A stretch of DNA of 64,000 bases from Nostoc commune NIES-4072 (GCF_003113895.1 NZ_BDUD01000002.1:742782-806781); one strand, 5' to 3'; numbered from the stretch's first letter, positions 35,073 through 43,009 are shown. The notes: generated from the letters alone by a model not told the origin. A program made the numbers and translations.

Positions 35073-35333
35073 ATGAAGATCATCAAAAAATCCGACAAGC
35101 TGACTCTGAAGAAAATGATGGAAATCCAACACGCTGAAGACCAAAATCTTCAAGCTGATACCGTCAATTCTTCAGCCCCTGTAGCTGATGAGCAACCAGC
35201 AGCAATTCTTCTTCCAAGAGAACCTGACTATATTCCATTCCTTGACAATCCTCCAGTACAGTCTGTTGGCAACTCTGGCTGGCAGATTTCTGACATTTGG
35301 CGGGATATCCGGGTGGATGATTTTTGTGGGTGA
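35073..35333 (+). CDS. Small unknown protein, precursor-peptide-like
   Basis: The 86-residue product has a Lys-rich start (KIIKKSDKLTLKKMMEIQ), an acidic/Ala middle (SSAPVADEQPAAI), and a C-terminal half with LPREPDYIPFLDNPPVQSVG, ending in a single cysteine, VDDFCG. The layout of a charged leader and a Pro/Gly/Trp-containing tail resembles a ribosomal peptide precursor, but no modifying enzyme lies nearby, so this is speculation. The ATG follows TAGATAG with little ribosome-binding site. Confidence 0.45.
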   Translation: MKIIKKSDKLTLKKMMEIQHAEDQNLQADTVNSSAPVADEQPAAILLPREPDYIPFLDNPPVQSVGNSGWQISDIWRDIRVDDFCG

Positions 35334-35454
35334 TACTCCTGATAAATATAGGTAAAAAACAATACATTTCTCTTGGGTGTACGTAGTGTCACAAAGAGGA
35401 GTTGCTCTTTGGTAAAGAAGCCTACCAAATAATCAACGGTAGCATTAAAGTTGA

Positions 35455-35973
35455 GTGCGTAGACGTTTAGGCGGCAAGGCGATAGACATTGCAATGGCTC
35501 AATGGGTAAACGAAAGAGAAAACATTACAATACATCCTTCCCGAAGCAAAGAGTTCCATTTCCTCTGGGCTTTTCCTCCACTCAACGAGCAGGAGTGCAA
35601 AAACTATATCAATCGTTGCCAAAATGAGGACTTTGAAGGCTTACTAATTTGTCACGCAGATAGCGCTGAAATTATTGGAGTCGCAAATTTCAGTCAAATC
35701 TTCTACCGAGCGTTTCAAAATGCTTATCTCGGTTATTACGTTGACGTCAATTTTTCAGGTCAGGGGTTGATGTCAGAGGGTGTGCGTTTAGCGATTGATT
35801 ACGCTTTTTGTACACTCGGTTTGCATCGTATTCAGCCCCAAAACAGGGCATCCATTCATTTGGTAGAGCGGCTCGGTTTCACGAAGGAGGGTTTCTCTCG
35901 ACGATACCTCAAAATCAATGGAGAATGGCGTGACCATGAACGCTGGGCTTTAACGGTTGAAGATTGGGTATAG
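35455..35973 (+). CDS. GNAT acetyltransferase (RimJ/RimL type)
   Basis: The product has up to 172 residues. The acetyl-CoA fold is seen in IIGVANFSQIFYRAFQNAYL, the pyrophosphate-binding strand GYYVDVNFSGQGLMSEGVRL with the Q/G-x-G stretch, and the C-terminal NRASIHLVERLGFTKEGFSR, ending GEWRDHERWAL. RimJ-type enzymes acetylate N-terminal or small-molecule amines. The GTG at 35455 gives an unusual Arg-rich start (RRRLGGKAI), while the ATG at 35494 is another option. The expected first strand looks displaced, so the 5' end may have been altered. Confidence 0.75.
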   Translation: MRRRLGGKAIDIAMAQWVNERENITIHPSRSKEFHFLWAFPPLNEQECKNYINRCQNEDFEGLLICHADSAEIIGVANFSQIFYRAFQNAYLGYYVDVNFSGQGLMSEGVRLAIDYAFCTLGLHRIQPQNRASIHLVERLGFTKEGFSRRYLKINGEWRDHERWALTVEDWV

Positions 35974-36003
35974 GTATGCCAGCAGCCCAACTTCGTAGCA
36001 GAC

Positions 36004-36152
36004 GGGAGCAACGCGATTTTGTGAGGTGCTAAAATCTGGGACGTATATAGCTTGTTTCAGGATGCGATCGCAACTAAAAAACCAGATTTTGTTGAGAATA
36101 TAGGGGTGTAATTGAGAACTAAACCCCGATCTCACTTTTTCGCGTTGCTCCC
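36004..36152 (+). repeat. 149-bp MITE, copy 3, with 8-bp target duplication
   Basis: Same element as at 6729, same orientation. It is flanked by direct repeats TAGCAGAC (35,996-36,003 and 36,153-36,160), which shows that the element inserts with an 8-bp duplication and that this copy is a clean insertion. It lies between the GNAT and cupin genes. Confidence 0.95.
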
Positions 36153-36228
36153 TAGCAGACGGACGAAAGGCGTTAGTTGGTTTCCGAGGTTAATCGTTAT
36201 TCATTCTTACAGCAGGAGTCATCGAATC

Positions 36229-36627
36229 ATGAGTGAAATCACTCCCCAAAATATCAACTCAACTTTTGTTGTCCTGGATGATGCTAACAATGCAATTTTG
36301 ATCGCTAACAGCGATCGCTTCTACGAAAAGCTAGAACAGCAATTTGGAGACTTTAAGAGAAAACGGTTGATTTCCCACTACACATTCGAGCAAGACTGGG
36401 ATAGTTGGGAAAGACACCCTGCCGGAGAGGAATTTGTCTGCCTTTTATCTGGACAGATTGATTTCGTGCTGGAGCAAGATAGAGGTGAAGCAATTGTGTC
36501 TCTCAACACCCCTGGTCAGTACATTTTGGTGCCACGCGGAGTCTGGCATACAGCAAAGGTTCGTACTCCCAGTTCAGTGTTATTTATCACGCCTGGTGAA
36601 GGAACCCAGAGTCGATCGCTTTTCTAA
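36229..36627 (+). CDS. Cupin-domain protein
   Basis: The protein is 132 residues from the ATG at 36229, which follows a CAGGAG site by about 10 bases. It is a small single-domain cupin with EEFVCLLSGQIDFVLEQDRG and GQYILVPRGVWHTAKVRTPS, carrying the two beta-barrel motifs. The metal-site histidine in motif 1 is weak (RHPAGEEF), and the motif 2 His is in WHTA. The role is unknown. It is followed 3 bp later by another acetyltransferase, so the two are probably co-transcribed. Confidence 0.8.
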   Translation: MSEITPQNINSTFVVLDDANNAILIANSDRFYEKLEQQFGDFKRKRLISHYTFEQDWDSWERHPAGEEFVCLLSGQIDFVLEQDRGEAIVSLNTPGQYILVPRGVWHTAKVRTPSSVLFITPGEGTQSRSLF

Positions 36628-36630
36628 AAC

Positions 36631-37203
36631 ATGGCTATGGACATTACCACCAAACGATTTCTTCTCCGTGACTTTGTTCAGGAGGATGAGCCTGCATTCC
36701 TTGCTTATCACGCTGATCCTCGTTATGCCGAGTTCTGTTCACCGGAAGAAGTGACCCCGGACTTTACTTATCAACTGTTTCAACGGTTCATACAATGGGC
36801 AACCGAAGTTCCTCGATGCAATTACCAGTTGGCGATCGTCGATCGCCGCAATCTGGAGTTAATTGGCTGTGGTGGATTGCGGCAGGATGGCTATGCTGCC
36901 GGGCAGGCAGAACTTGGAATTGAGCTAGCACCCCAGCACTGGGGGCGTTATGCCTATGCAATCGAAGTTGGGAAAGCTCTGATTGATTTTGGGTTCCGCG
37001 ATTTGGGACTAAAGGAAATTATTGGTCTTTCTGTGAGTGCTAACCTGAGAGTATCCCGGCTAGCAGAACGTTACGGATTCCAGGCGATCGGTACACAACC
37101 TGGTTCCGGCTGGATGCATATGCAAGGGTGGAGCCAGATTAAGTGGCAGCTTACCAGAGAATCATGGGAGCATTTATTTCCTTTGACCAGTTCGGTTAAT
37201 TAA
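36631..37203 (+). CDS. GNAT acetyltransferase
   Basis: This 190-residue GNAT-family enzyme shows TTKRFLLRDFVQEDEPAFLA at the start, a GCGGLRQDG strand, and AELGIELAPQHWGRYAYAIE containing the cofactor loop with a degenerate Q/R-xxGxG. SVSANLRVSRLAERYGFQ near the end completes the fold. It belongs to the RimJ-like group that acetylates proteins or antibiotics; the substrate cannot be told from sequence. It forms a unit with the cupin gene. Confidence 0.8.
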   Translation: MAMDITTKRFLLRDFVQEDEPAFLAYHADPRYAEFCSPEEVTPDFTYQLFQRFIQWATEVPRCNYQLAIVDRRNLELIGCGGLRQDGYAAGQAELGIELAPQHWGRYAYAIEVGKALIDFGFRDLGLKEIIGLSVSANLRVSRLAERYGFQAIGTQPGSGWMHMQGWSQIKWQLTRESWEHLFPLTSSVN

Positions 37204-37245
37204 GCTTTTTGGAAGAAGGAGCAACGTAATTCAAGAAGTGTCGCG

Positions 37246-37476
37246 ATGTCAATCCATTCCAAAGGCTATGGCAAAGCGGACGCTCAGCAACCTATCACCC
37301 CACAAACTCAATTTCCGATCGCTTCACTGAGTAAATCTTTTACAGCGATCGCAGCGCTGCAATTGGTAGAAGCTGGAAAAATTAACCTGGATGTCTCTGT
37401 AAAACAATATCTACCAGACTTCACTCTGGCTGATACCCAAACGGCTGATCAGATCGCGAATCATTGTGAGGTCTGA
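37246..37476 (+). pseudogene. Beta-lactamase-family serine hydrolase, fragment
   Basis: About 70 residues of a class C beta-lactamase/penicillin-binding-like protein remain: SKGYGKAD, then TPQTQFPIASLSKSFTAIAA with the SxxK nucleophile (SLSK), then KINLDVSVKQYLPDF. The N-terminal start is missing upstream, and everything after the SxxK helix is gone. The remnant runs into the convergent GST gene end. It cannot be functional. Confidence 0.8.
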
Positions 37477-38093
37477 TTGAGACTTGCAAGTGCAGCTGCG
37501 ATTCGCCCAGATGCCTTTGGTCGTTTGTACATTCGTTCCATGTAGTCCACCAGCGTGGGGAAAGTGGCGAGTAGCTGAACTTCATTCGCCCAATCCAGTG
37601 TGTAAGCAAGCACAAAATCAGCCACTGTGACGTGTTCACCCACTACAAACTGCCGATCCAACAGATGGTTCTCTAAAACGACAGCCATACTGGTGAAGTC
37701 TTGCCGAGCGAGAGGTATTTCAGCAGGCAATCTCAACTCTTCTGGGTATATAAACGTGTGGCGAGCGATACGCCATAGCGGCTGTTCCAATTCGGTGGCA
37801 GTAAAGAGGAGCCAACGATAAAGCTGTGCTCGCAGAAGCAATTCTGTAGGTACCAAGTTAGATTCTGGGTACTTCTCACCGAGGTACAAAGCAATGGCTA
37901 CGGATTCAGTGATGATATGTTCGCCATCGATGAGTACAGGGAGCTTGCCAGTGGGATTGATGGTGAGAAAATCGGGTGTACGGTGTTCACCTGCCTGCAT
38001 GTTGATGGAGATTGCTTCAAATTCCACCCCAAGTTCCTGGAGAACCCAACGAACCCGAATTGATCGTGTGGGAGCAAATTCATAGAGTTTCAT
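37461..38093 (-). CDS. Glutathione S-transferase
   Basis: The 210-residue protein shows a thioredoxin-like N-domain: MKLYEFAPTRSIRVRWVLQE, with the Ser/Arg active-site area. GKLPVLIDGEHIITESVAIA follows, with the cis-Pro and the glutathione-binding ES pair. A helical C-domain includes VTVADFVLAYTLDWA. It would conjugate glutathione to electrophiles or reduce peroxides in the cytosol. The gene looks complete. It is one of several detoxification-type genes in this part of the window. Confidence 0.88.
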   Translation of the reverse strand: MKLYEFAPTRSIRVRWVLQELGVEFEAISINMQAGEHRTPDFLTINPTGKLPVLIDGEHIITESVAIALYLGEKYPESNLVPTELLLRAQLYRWLLFTATELEQPLWRIARHTFIYPEELRLPAEIPLARQDFTSMAVVLENHLLDRQFVVGEHVTVADFVLAYTLDWANEVQLLATFPTLVDYMERMYKRPKASGRIAAALASLNQTSQ

Positions 38094-38202
38094 GAATCAA
38101 CCTCAGTGATGTGCAAATATCTTTCATCTTCTTGTATCAATGGGTGTGCTAATGTTTCGATGAGTTCGCGAATTTGTATTCCACTGGTTGTTCTGTTGTA
38201 GT

Positions 38203-38637
38203 TCACACTCCTGCTCCTTCCCTTTCAGCCTCAACTGGATGGGTTGCTTCGGGTTCCATGTAAATCAGTTCCCAAATGTGACCATCTAAATCCTGAAATC
38301 CATGCGCGTACATAAATCCGTGGTCTTGAGGTACATTGTAGGTTGTGCCACCAGCAGCAACGGCTTCACGAACCAGCTGATCCACTTTTTCTCGGCTCTC
38401 AACTGATAAGCACGTCAACACCTCGGTACTTTTTGTGGCATCGCAAATCGGGTTCGGCGTGAATGTTTTGAATTTCTCATGCGTCAAAAGCATCACAAAG
38501 ATGGTTTCGGACACAATCATGCAGGTGGCCGTTTCATCGGTAAATTGGGGGTTGAACTGAAAGCCAAGTTTTGTGAAAAACTCGATGGATTGCTGGAGAT
38601 ATTTGACGGGTAGGTTGACGAAAATTTGAGTACTCAT
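38203..38637 (-). CDS. VOC-family (glyoxalase-like) protein
   Basis: The 144-residue protein belongs to the vicinal oxygen chelate superfamily. FVNLPVKYLQQSIEFFTKLG is the first beta-alpha-beta unit, and YAHGFQDLDGHIWELIYMEP is the last, with the metal-ligand Glu in WEL. This sub-type is often annotated as lactoylglutathione lyase-like, but its substrate is unknown. It has an ATG with GGAG-like GGAGAAACC upstream. Confidence 0.85.
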   Translation of the reverse strand: MSTQIFVNLPVKYLQQSIEFFTKLGFQFNPQFTDETATCMIVSETIFVMLLTHEKFKTFTPNPICDATKSTEVLTCLSVESREKVDQLVREAVAAGGTTYNVPQDHGFMYAHGFQDLDGHIWELIYMEPEATHPVEAEREGAGV

Positions 38638-38677
38638 GGTTTCTCCTGGTGTAGTTAGTTGTTGGTCAGTGGCTATT

Positions 38678-38905
38678 TAACCTGAGTTCGGGTTAAGCCA
38701 GAAGCTAAAAAGCTTATTCTGTCAGGATTGAATAAAACTGGAATTGATCAAAGCAGGGATAAAAGTGGAATCATTTTGTCAATAAGGTTCACAAATGAAA
38801 CTAATCTCAGCAATATGTCTTATTGACAATAGATGAAAACAGAGCTTTAGACCGAACAACGATAATTCAAGGCTTTTGAGGATTTCTTATCCCGAACTCA
38901 GGTTA
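38678..38905. repeat. 228-bp MITE-like element with 20-bp inverted ends
   Basis: Two inverted repeats, TAACCTGAGTTCGGGTTAAG at the left and CTTATCCCGAACTCAGGTTA at the right, enclose AT-rich sequence without coding capacity. TCAATAAGGTTCA and TCTTATTGACAAT inside look like an inner inverted pair. No clear target duplication could be fixed. Such ends are seen on non-autonomous derivatives of cyanobacterial IS elements. Confidence 0.65.
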
Positions 38906-38947
38906 TTTACAAAGGACAAAGGACGAATGACAGATGTTGGTATAGGC

Positions 38948-39358
38948 TCAGATGCTTTGTTCGCAGTTGATCATCCACGGTGTCCCAAACTGATCGGTCA
39001 ACATGCCAAAGCGCGATGACCAGAACGTTTGCGCGATCGCCATCTTCACCTTGCCGTTTTCTGCTAGAGCGTGAAAAAGCCGTTCTGCCTCAGCGATTTC
39101 AGGAACGCTAATTTGTACGTAGAAACCTTGCGGGGTTTCAAAGTATCCTGGTGGGCAGTCAGATCCCATCAGGAGGCGATCATCTAGTTCAAGGCAAGCG
39201 TGCATGATTTTGTCTTGCCATTCCGGTGAGACATTTTCGGCGGAAGGTGCTTCTTTGTGTGTCATCATCATAGTCATCTTGCCACCCAGACATTGTTCAT
39301 AGAACTTGAACGCTGCCTCACAGTTGCCGTTGAACATCAGGTAAGAATTGAGTTTCAT
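38948..39358 (-). CDS. VOC-family protein (PhnB/YjdN type)
   Basis: The 136-residue protein shows KLNSYLMFNGNCEAAFKFYE at the start, then a glycine-rich LGGKMTMMM, and near the end FGMLTDQFGTPWMINCEQ. This matches PhnB-type VOC proteins, in which the usual metal ligands are partly replaced. The function is not established for the family. The start ATG follows a GGAGAAATC ribosome-binding site. Confidence 0.85.
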   Translation of the reverse strand: MKLNSYLMFNGNCEAAFKFYEQCLGGKMTMMMTHKEAPSAENVSPEWQDKIMHACLELDDRLLMGSDCPPGYFETPQGFYVQISVPEIAEAERLFHALAENGKVKMAIAQTFWSSRFGMLTDQFGTPWMINCEQSI

Positions 39359-39665
39359 TGATTTCTCCTTTTGTAATCGATTCTGCGTTTTGATGAGCGG
39401 ATCGTTCGCACATGAACATCATTTGCGCGGTTGCTGATGACCAAAGAGGCAGGGGAGCAGGGAGCAGGGAGCAAGGGATAAAGATACTGGAGTTCCCCTG
39501 CCACAAGGGTTGCAAGCCCCTAAATTTATTTATGCTCCAAGTAAAAACATTTATTTCGATAGCGTAGCGTTAGCGAGTCCGCGAGCGTCGACGCGAAGCG
39601 CGAGAAATAATACGTCCTTGTTCCAAGCCCCTAAATTTATTTATGGGGTTCTCCCCCCTGCCCCC
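39359..39665. other. Repeat-rich spacer
   Basis: No gene is recognised. A direct repeat AAGCCCCTAAATTTATTTAT occurs at about 39,514 and 39,623. Between the copies lies a short interspersed repeat, ATAGCGTAGCGTTAGCGAGT, of the type also found in the IS1 transposase. At the right end, CTGCCCCC is the target site of the next IS. Confidence 0.6.
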
Positions 39666-39733
39666 CTCACAAGTGTAGGTTTTTTACAAAAAACATCTAG
39701 AATGAGGTAAGACTAGGTAGACAAGGAGGGAAA

Positions 39734-39863
39734 GTGGACAAGGAGGAAGAACGCAGAAAAATTATAACCCACGAAGATTTAATCATCTACCAAAAAGCAT
39801 TTCAGGCAGCTATAACTATTTTTGAGATATCAAAACGGTTCCCAGAGGAAGAAAGATACTCTC
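39734..39863 (+). pseudogene. Four-helix-bundle protein (TIGR02436-like), N-terminal fragment inside the IS
   Basis: From a GTG with an AGGAGGG site the frame encodes ERRKIITHEDLIIYQKAFQA, then FEISKRFPEEERYS. This is the first helix pair of the small 23S-intervening-sequence-type four-helix-bundle family. The protein stops being recognisable exactly at the MITE border. About two-thirds of it are missing. The fragment lies inside the terminal repeats of the IS. Confidence 0.7.
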
Positions 39864-40012
39864 GGGAGCAACGCGATTTTGTGAGGTGCTAAAATCTGGG
39901 ACGTATATAGCTTGTTTCAGGATGCGATCGCAACTAAAAAACCAGATTTTGTTGAGAATATAGGGGTGTAATTGAGAACTAAACCCCGATCTCACTTTTT
40001 CGCGTTGCTCCC
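39864..40012 (+). repeat. 149-bp MITE, copy 4
   Basis: This is another copy of the element at 6729, in the same orientation as copies 1 and 3. It separates the four-helix-bundle fragment from the transposase. Borders ATACTCTC and CAGGTTTA show no 8-bp duplication, so a deletion on at least one side followed insertion. Confidence 0.9.
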
Positions 40013-40044
40013 CAGGTTTAGCTACTTGGAGCTTTGGGATAGTA

Positions 40045-41121
40045 ATGACAGGCTCAAGTAGTCTAACCAGAGTCTCAGAATTTATCGGCAGGCTTAATCA
40101 AGAGAACACTAATGCAGTTCGACAAAGACTAAAAGAATGGTATCAAGAAGCAGATGCCAAAACAGGAAAAAAAAGAACTGCTATAGATGTAACTAAGTGC
40201 TTTGCTCCCCTACTCCAATGGATTTTGAGTATGTGGAACAGTGAAGAAAAATGGCTTCCTCTTGCGGTAGATAGCACTAATATTGGACAACACTTCACGG
40301 TTCTTTCTGTTCATGTTCTCTATCGGGGTTGCGGCATTCCTGTAGCTTGGAAAATTGTCAAAGGAACAGAAAAAGGAGCTTGGAAACCTCATTGGCAGCA
40401 ATTATTCCAATCATTGAAAGATGTTGTTCCTCCGGAAATGCAAGTCGTTGTTTCAGCAGATAGAGGACTCTATGCTGACTGGTTGTTTGACGCAATTTGC
40501 GCTTTGAATTGGCATCCTTTTTTACGAATTAATTATACTGGAACATATCAAATTAGAGGAGAGACCGAATGGCAGTTTTTAGATAAACTAGTACAAAAAA
40601 CAGGGACGAGTTGGTCTGGAATAGTCACCTGTTTTAAAACTAATCCACTCAATTGCACAATACTTGCCCGTTGGGATGAAGGTTACAAAGATCCTTGGTT
40701 AATTGTCACGGATTTACTACCCCAACAAGGGGATGCTCTCTGGTATTCTTTACGTTCTTGGATTGAGTGTAGTTATCGGGATATCAAAAGTGATGGTTGG
40801 CAGTGGCATAAAACTCGTTTACGAGAACCAAATAGAGCCGAAAGGGTATGGTTAGCTATGGCTGTAGCTACCCTTTGGACTATAACAATTGGCACTGATA
40901 TAGAGCCACATTACCTAAATAATTTATCGAAAGAACTTTCTCCAAATCATCTGGACAAAAAACAAGATATTCCCAAAAAAACTGTTTGTAAGATTTCTTG
41001 TTTTCTTCAAGGTTTAATTCATATTCTTGCTGACTTACTTAACGGCAAGGCTATTTCTTTAACTGGTTTGTTTCCACAACCCTACCACAGTACATCTGCT
41101 GCTGCTGCCAATACTTCCTAA
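40045..41121 (+). CDS. DDE transposase of the long-TIR IS, possibly N-terminally shortened
   Basis: The transposase has 358 residues from the first ATG. The frame is open back to the MITE border (ATWSFGIV), so the original start has probably been lost. Catalytic regions are LAVDSTNIG (first Asp, about residue 76), VVVSADRGLYADWL (second, about 137) and WIECSYRDIKSDGW (Glu, about 240). It belongs to a cyanobacterial IS4-like group with TLWTITIGT near the end. Whether the shortened protein works is unclear. Confidence 0.75.
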   Translation: MTGSSSLTRVSEFIGRLNQENTNAVRQRLKEWYQEADAKTGKKRTAIDVTKCFAPLLQWILSMWNSEEKWLPLAVDSTNIGQHFTVLSVHVLYRGCGIPVAWKIVKGTEKGAWKPHWQQLFQSLKDVVPPEMQVVVSADRGLYADWLFDAICALNWHPFLRINYTGTYQIRGETEWQFLDKLVQKTGTSWSGIVTCFKTNPLNCTILARWDEGYKDPWLIVTDLLPQQGDALWYSLRSWIECSYRDIKSDGWQWHKTRLREPNRAERVWLAMAVATLWTITIGTDIEPHYLNNLSKELSPNHLDKKQDIPKKTVCKISCFLQGLIHILADLLNGKAISLTGLFPQPYHSTSAAAANTS

Positions 41122-41270
41122 TCTCAATGAATGGTTCTGGCGTAAAAAAGCTTCCTTGTCTACTTTCCCCCCAAGTCTTCCAAGTCTTACCTCATTCTAG
41201 ATCTGATTGTAAAAAACCTACACTTGTGAGCCTGCCCCCCGCCCCCTGCCCCTTGTCCTCTTCGCTGACG

Positions 41271-41702
41271 TTACTCTTGCTGCTGCGTTTCAAGTTGAGC
41301 GCGAATGCGGTCTTCCTGCTCCCTTAAGGCGGGTGTCAGGACTTCACCAAAATCCTCTGTCTCGAATACGGGACGAATCTCAATCTCGGAGTCTCCTGGC
41401 ATAGGGTTAGGGCAGCGCTTTACCCAAGCAACTGCCTCTTCCATTGAGTTCACCTGCCATAGCCAGTACCCTGCCACTAGCTCCTGCGCTGGAGTGAAAG
41501 GTCCCTGGGTGACGGTGCGATCGGTTCCTGAAAAGTGAACTCGCACCCCTTTTGAGCTAGGATGAAACCCCTCAGCGGCGAGCAAGATACCTGCCCTGGC
41601 TAATTCTTCGTTGTACTGCCCCATTTCAGTTAAAAGCTGTTCGCTCGGCATGACCCCAGTTTCGGAGTCTTGGGTTGCTTTGACAAAGACCATGACTTTC
41701 AT
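41271..41702 (-). CDS. YCII/DGPF-domain protein
   Basis: The 143-residue protein has MKVMVFVKATQDSETGVMPS at the start, a DGPF-type motif written here as VTQGPFTPAQELVAGYW, and CPNPMPGDSEIEIRPVFETE. YCII-related proteins of this kind are regularly encoded next to ECF42 sigma factors, and one such factor lies 1.3 kb away. The DG of the motif is changed to QG. Function in the family is unknown; a ferredoxin-like fold with a conserved His/Asp pair is typical of YCII. Confidence 0.82.
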   Translation of the reverse strand: MKVMVFVKATQDSETGVMPSEQLLTEMGQYNEELARAGILLAAEGFHPSSKGVRVHFSGTDRTVTQGPFTPAQELVAGYWLWQVNSMEEAVAWVKRCPNPMPGDSEIEIRPVFETEDFGEVLTPALREQEDRIRAQLETQQQE

Positions 41703-41789
41703 TGTGAAATCTCCTGTTGAATGGTTTTGAGTTAGATTGCGAGGGGTTGGGTGTGCTGATTAGCACAAAGCGCAACTCCGAAGGAACCG

Positions 41790-42287
41790 CTAATCAGCAG
41801 CGACACGTTTGAGTTCATCAATCTCGATCTTCTTCATTTGCAGCATGGTAGTGGTCACTTTTTGAGAGGTTGCCGCGTCGGGGTGGTTGAGTAACTCAAT
41901 CAGAATGCGAGGAATAATTTGCCAGGAGACACCGTATTTGTCTTTGAGCCAGCCGCATTGCTGTGCGGTTTCATCCCCACCGGCAGACAATTTTTGCCAG
42001 TAATCGTCCACGTCCGCCTGGGTATCGCAAAAGATTTGGAAGGAAATCGCCTCGTTAAATTTGAAGGTCGGACCACCGTTGAGTGCTGTGAACGGCTGAC
42101 CATCAAGTTCAAAGCTGACAGTCATGACGGCTCCGGCTGGTTTTCCGTGAATTTCCTGTCCAGCGTCTCCATATCGACTGACGTGGACAATTTTGGAATT
42201 GCGAAAAATCGACGTATAAAACTGAGCGGCGGCTTCGGCTTGATCATCAAACCATAAACAGGGAGTGATTTTGGAATTGTTTTGCAT
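41790..42287 (-). CDS. VOC-family protein (PhnB-like, 3-demethylubiquinone methyltransferase-type fold)
   Basis: The protein is 165 residues from the ATG at 42287, which follows AAGGAGAACCCTC. The longer frame from 42338 adds a start that does not fit. The sequence PCLWFDDQAEAAAQFYTSIF, then HGKPAGAVMTVSFELDGQPF, then ALNGGPTFKFNEAISFQIFC, and KDKYGVSWQIIPRIL near the end are typical of this VOC branch. The substrate is not known. It lies in the group of ECF42-linked genes. Confidence 0.85.
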   Translation of the reverse strand: MQNNSKITPCLWFDDQAEAAAQFYTSIFRNSKIVHVSRYGDAGQEIHGKPAGAVMTVSFELDGQPFTALNGGPTFKFNEAISFQIFCDTQADVDDYWQKLSAGGDETAQQCGWLKDKYGVSWQIIPRILIELLNHPDAATSQKVTTTMLQMKKIEIDELKRVAAD

Positions 42288-42335
42288 GAGGGTTCTCCTT
42301 GAGTTCAAGCGGTTAAGGACGGTCAACCCAATTCG

Positions 42336-42480
42336 CAATTCGCAATTCGCAATTATTACCCCACGCCTAAAGGCGGGGACAAGAACTAGATACTACGTCT
42401 TTTTATCTTTTCTTCAATGAATTGAGGGACTTGTATCCTTTTTGTCCGCAATTGCGAACTGCGAATTGCGAATTGTTCAG
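42336..42480. repeat. Inverted-repeat block with CCACGCCTAAAGGCG hairpin
   Basis: A run of CAATTCGCAATTCGCAATT is mirrored at the other side by GCAATTGCGAACTGCGAATT. Just inside the left arm a short hairpin, CCCACGCCTAAAGGCGGGG, resembles the terminal hairpins of IS200/IS605-type elements, but no transposase is present. The block separates the VOC and YCII genes. Confidence 0.6.
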
Positions 42481-42840
42481 TCAGGGCTGTGCTGGTAGTC
42501 CCGTAACTTCGATCACAGGACGGATTTCGACGGTGCCGACTTTTGCACCTGGGATGCGGGTGGCGATCGCAATGGCTTCATCCAAATCCTGAGCATTAAC
42601 GAGGAAGAATCCACCCAATTGTTCGCGGGTTTCGGCAAATGGGCCATCGGTCACGAGTGATTTGCCATCACGGACTTGGACACTGGTTGCGGTTGCAACA
42701 GGATGGAGTGGAGCCGTCGCCAGAAATTGTCCTTGAGTATGCAAGTCCTGGGCGAGTTGGGCAGATTCCCCATAGCAATGCTCCCGCTCGGTGTCGCTCA
42801 TGGCGTTTTCGTCCATATAAATCAGCAGCAAATATTTCAT
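42481..42840 (-). CDS. YCII/DGPF-domain protein, probable ECF42 target
   Basis: The protein is 119 residues from the ATG at 42840, which follows an AAAGGAGG site. It has MKYLLLIYMDENAMSDTERE, a VRDGKSLVTDGPFAETREQL segment with the intact DGPF motif, and LGGFFLVNAQDLDEAIAIAT, then PGAKVGTVEIRPV. DGPF proteins are the standard partners of ECF42 sigma factors. The gene is divergent from the ECF42 gene, and two promoter-like repeats lie upstream of it. The frame from 42891 includes the promoter repeat and is not the true start. Confidence 0.88.
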   Translation of the reverse strand: MKYLLLIYMDENAMSDTEREHCYGESAQLAQDLHTQGQFLATAPLHPVATATSVQVRDGKSLVTDGPFAETREQLGGFFLVNAQDLDEAIAIATRIPGAKVGTVEIRPVIEVTGLPAQP

Positions 42841-42862
42841 TCGGTTGCCTCCTTTGTGATTA

Positions 42863-42892
42863 AGTCGAACGGGAATTGTCCAAATCGACACC
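42863..42892 (-). promoter_or_regulatory. ECF42-type promoter repeat 1
   Basis: On the minus strand TGTCGA (42,890-42,885) is followed by a 17-base spacer and CGAC (42,867-42,864). This agrees with the ECF42 promoter pattern known to me (TGTCGA at -35, CGA/TC at -10). It lies 24 bp before the YCII start codon, a fitting distance. Confidence 0.6.
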
Positions 42893-42944
42893 TGAGTGCA
42901 AAAATTTTGTCTAGTACAATTGAACTTATCTCCCTTTATCAGTT

Positions 42945-42974
42945 AGTCGAACGGGAATTGCTCAAATCGACACC
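42945..42974 (-). promoter_or_regulatory. ECF42-type promoter repeat 2
   Basis: A 30-base direct repeat of the first site with two differences, in the same orientation and with the same TGTCGA-N17-CGAC layout, 82 bp further upstream and 36 bp before the ECF42 start. Because the unit is semi-palindromic (GTCGA at one end, TCGAC at the other), it might also serve the ECF42 gene on the plus strand. Confidence 0.5.
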
Positions 42975-43009
42975 TTGCCCAAAATTCTTTATGTATTTTT
43001 GTAAAAGGT

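Larger units (their letters stand above)
39666..41230 (+). mobile_element. IS with long inverted ends, carrying a MITE
   Basis: The ends share an inverted repeat of about 80 bp with few mismatches. The outermost bases are CTCACAAGTGTAGGTTTTTT, and the shared part continues through CTAGAATGAGGTAAGACT. The element is flanked by perfect 9-bp direct repeats CCTGCCCCC (39,657-39,665 and 41,231-41,239). It contains the transposase at 40045, a piece of a four-helix-bundle gene, and a 149-bp MITE (copy 4). Without the MITE it is 1416 bp. The duplication shows that the whole unit moved as one element. Confidence 0.88.

Noticed and set aside
42359..42381. End of an IS200/IS605 element
   Set aside because: The hairpin CCACGCCTAAAGGCG is suggestive, but there is no TnpA or TnpB gene or remnant near it, so only a repeat is reported.
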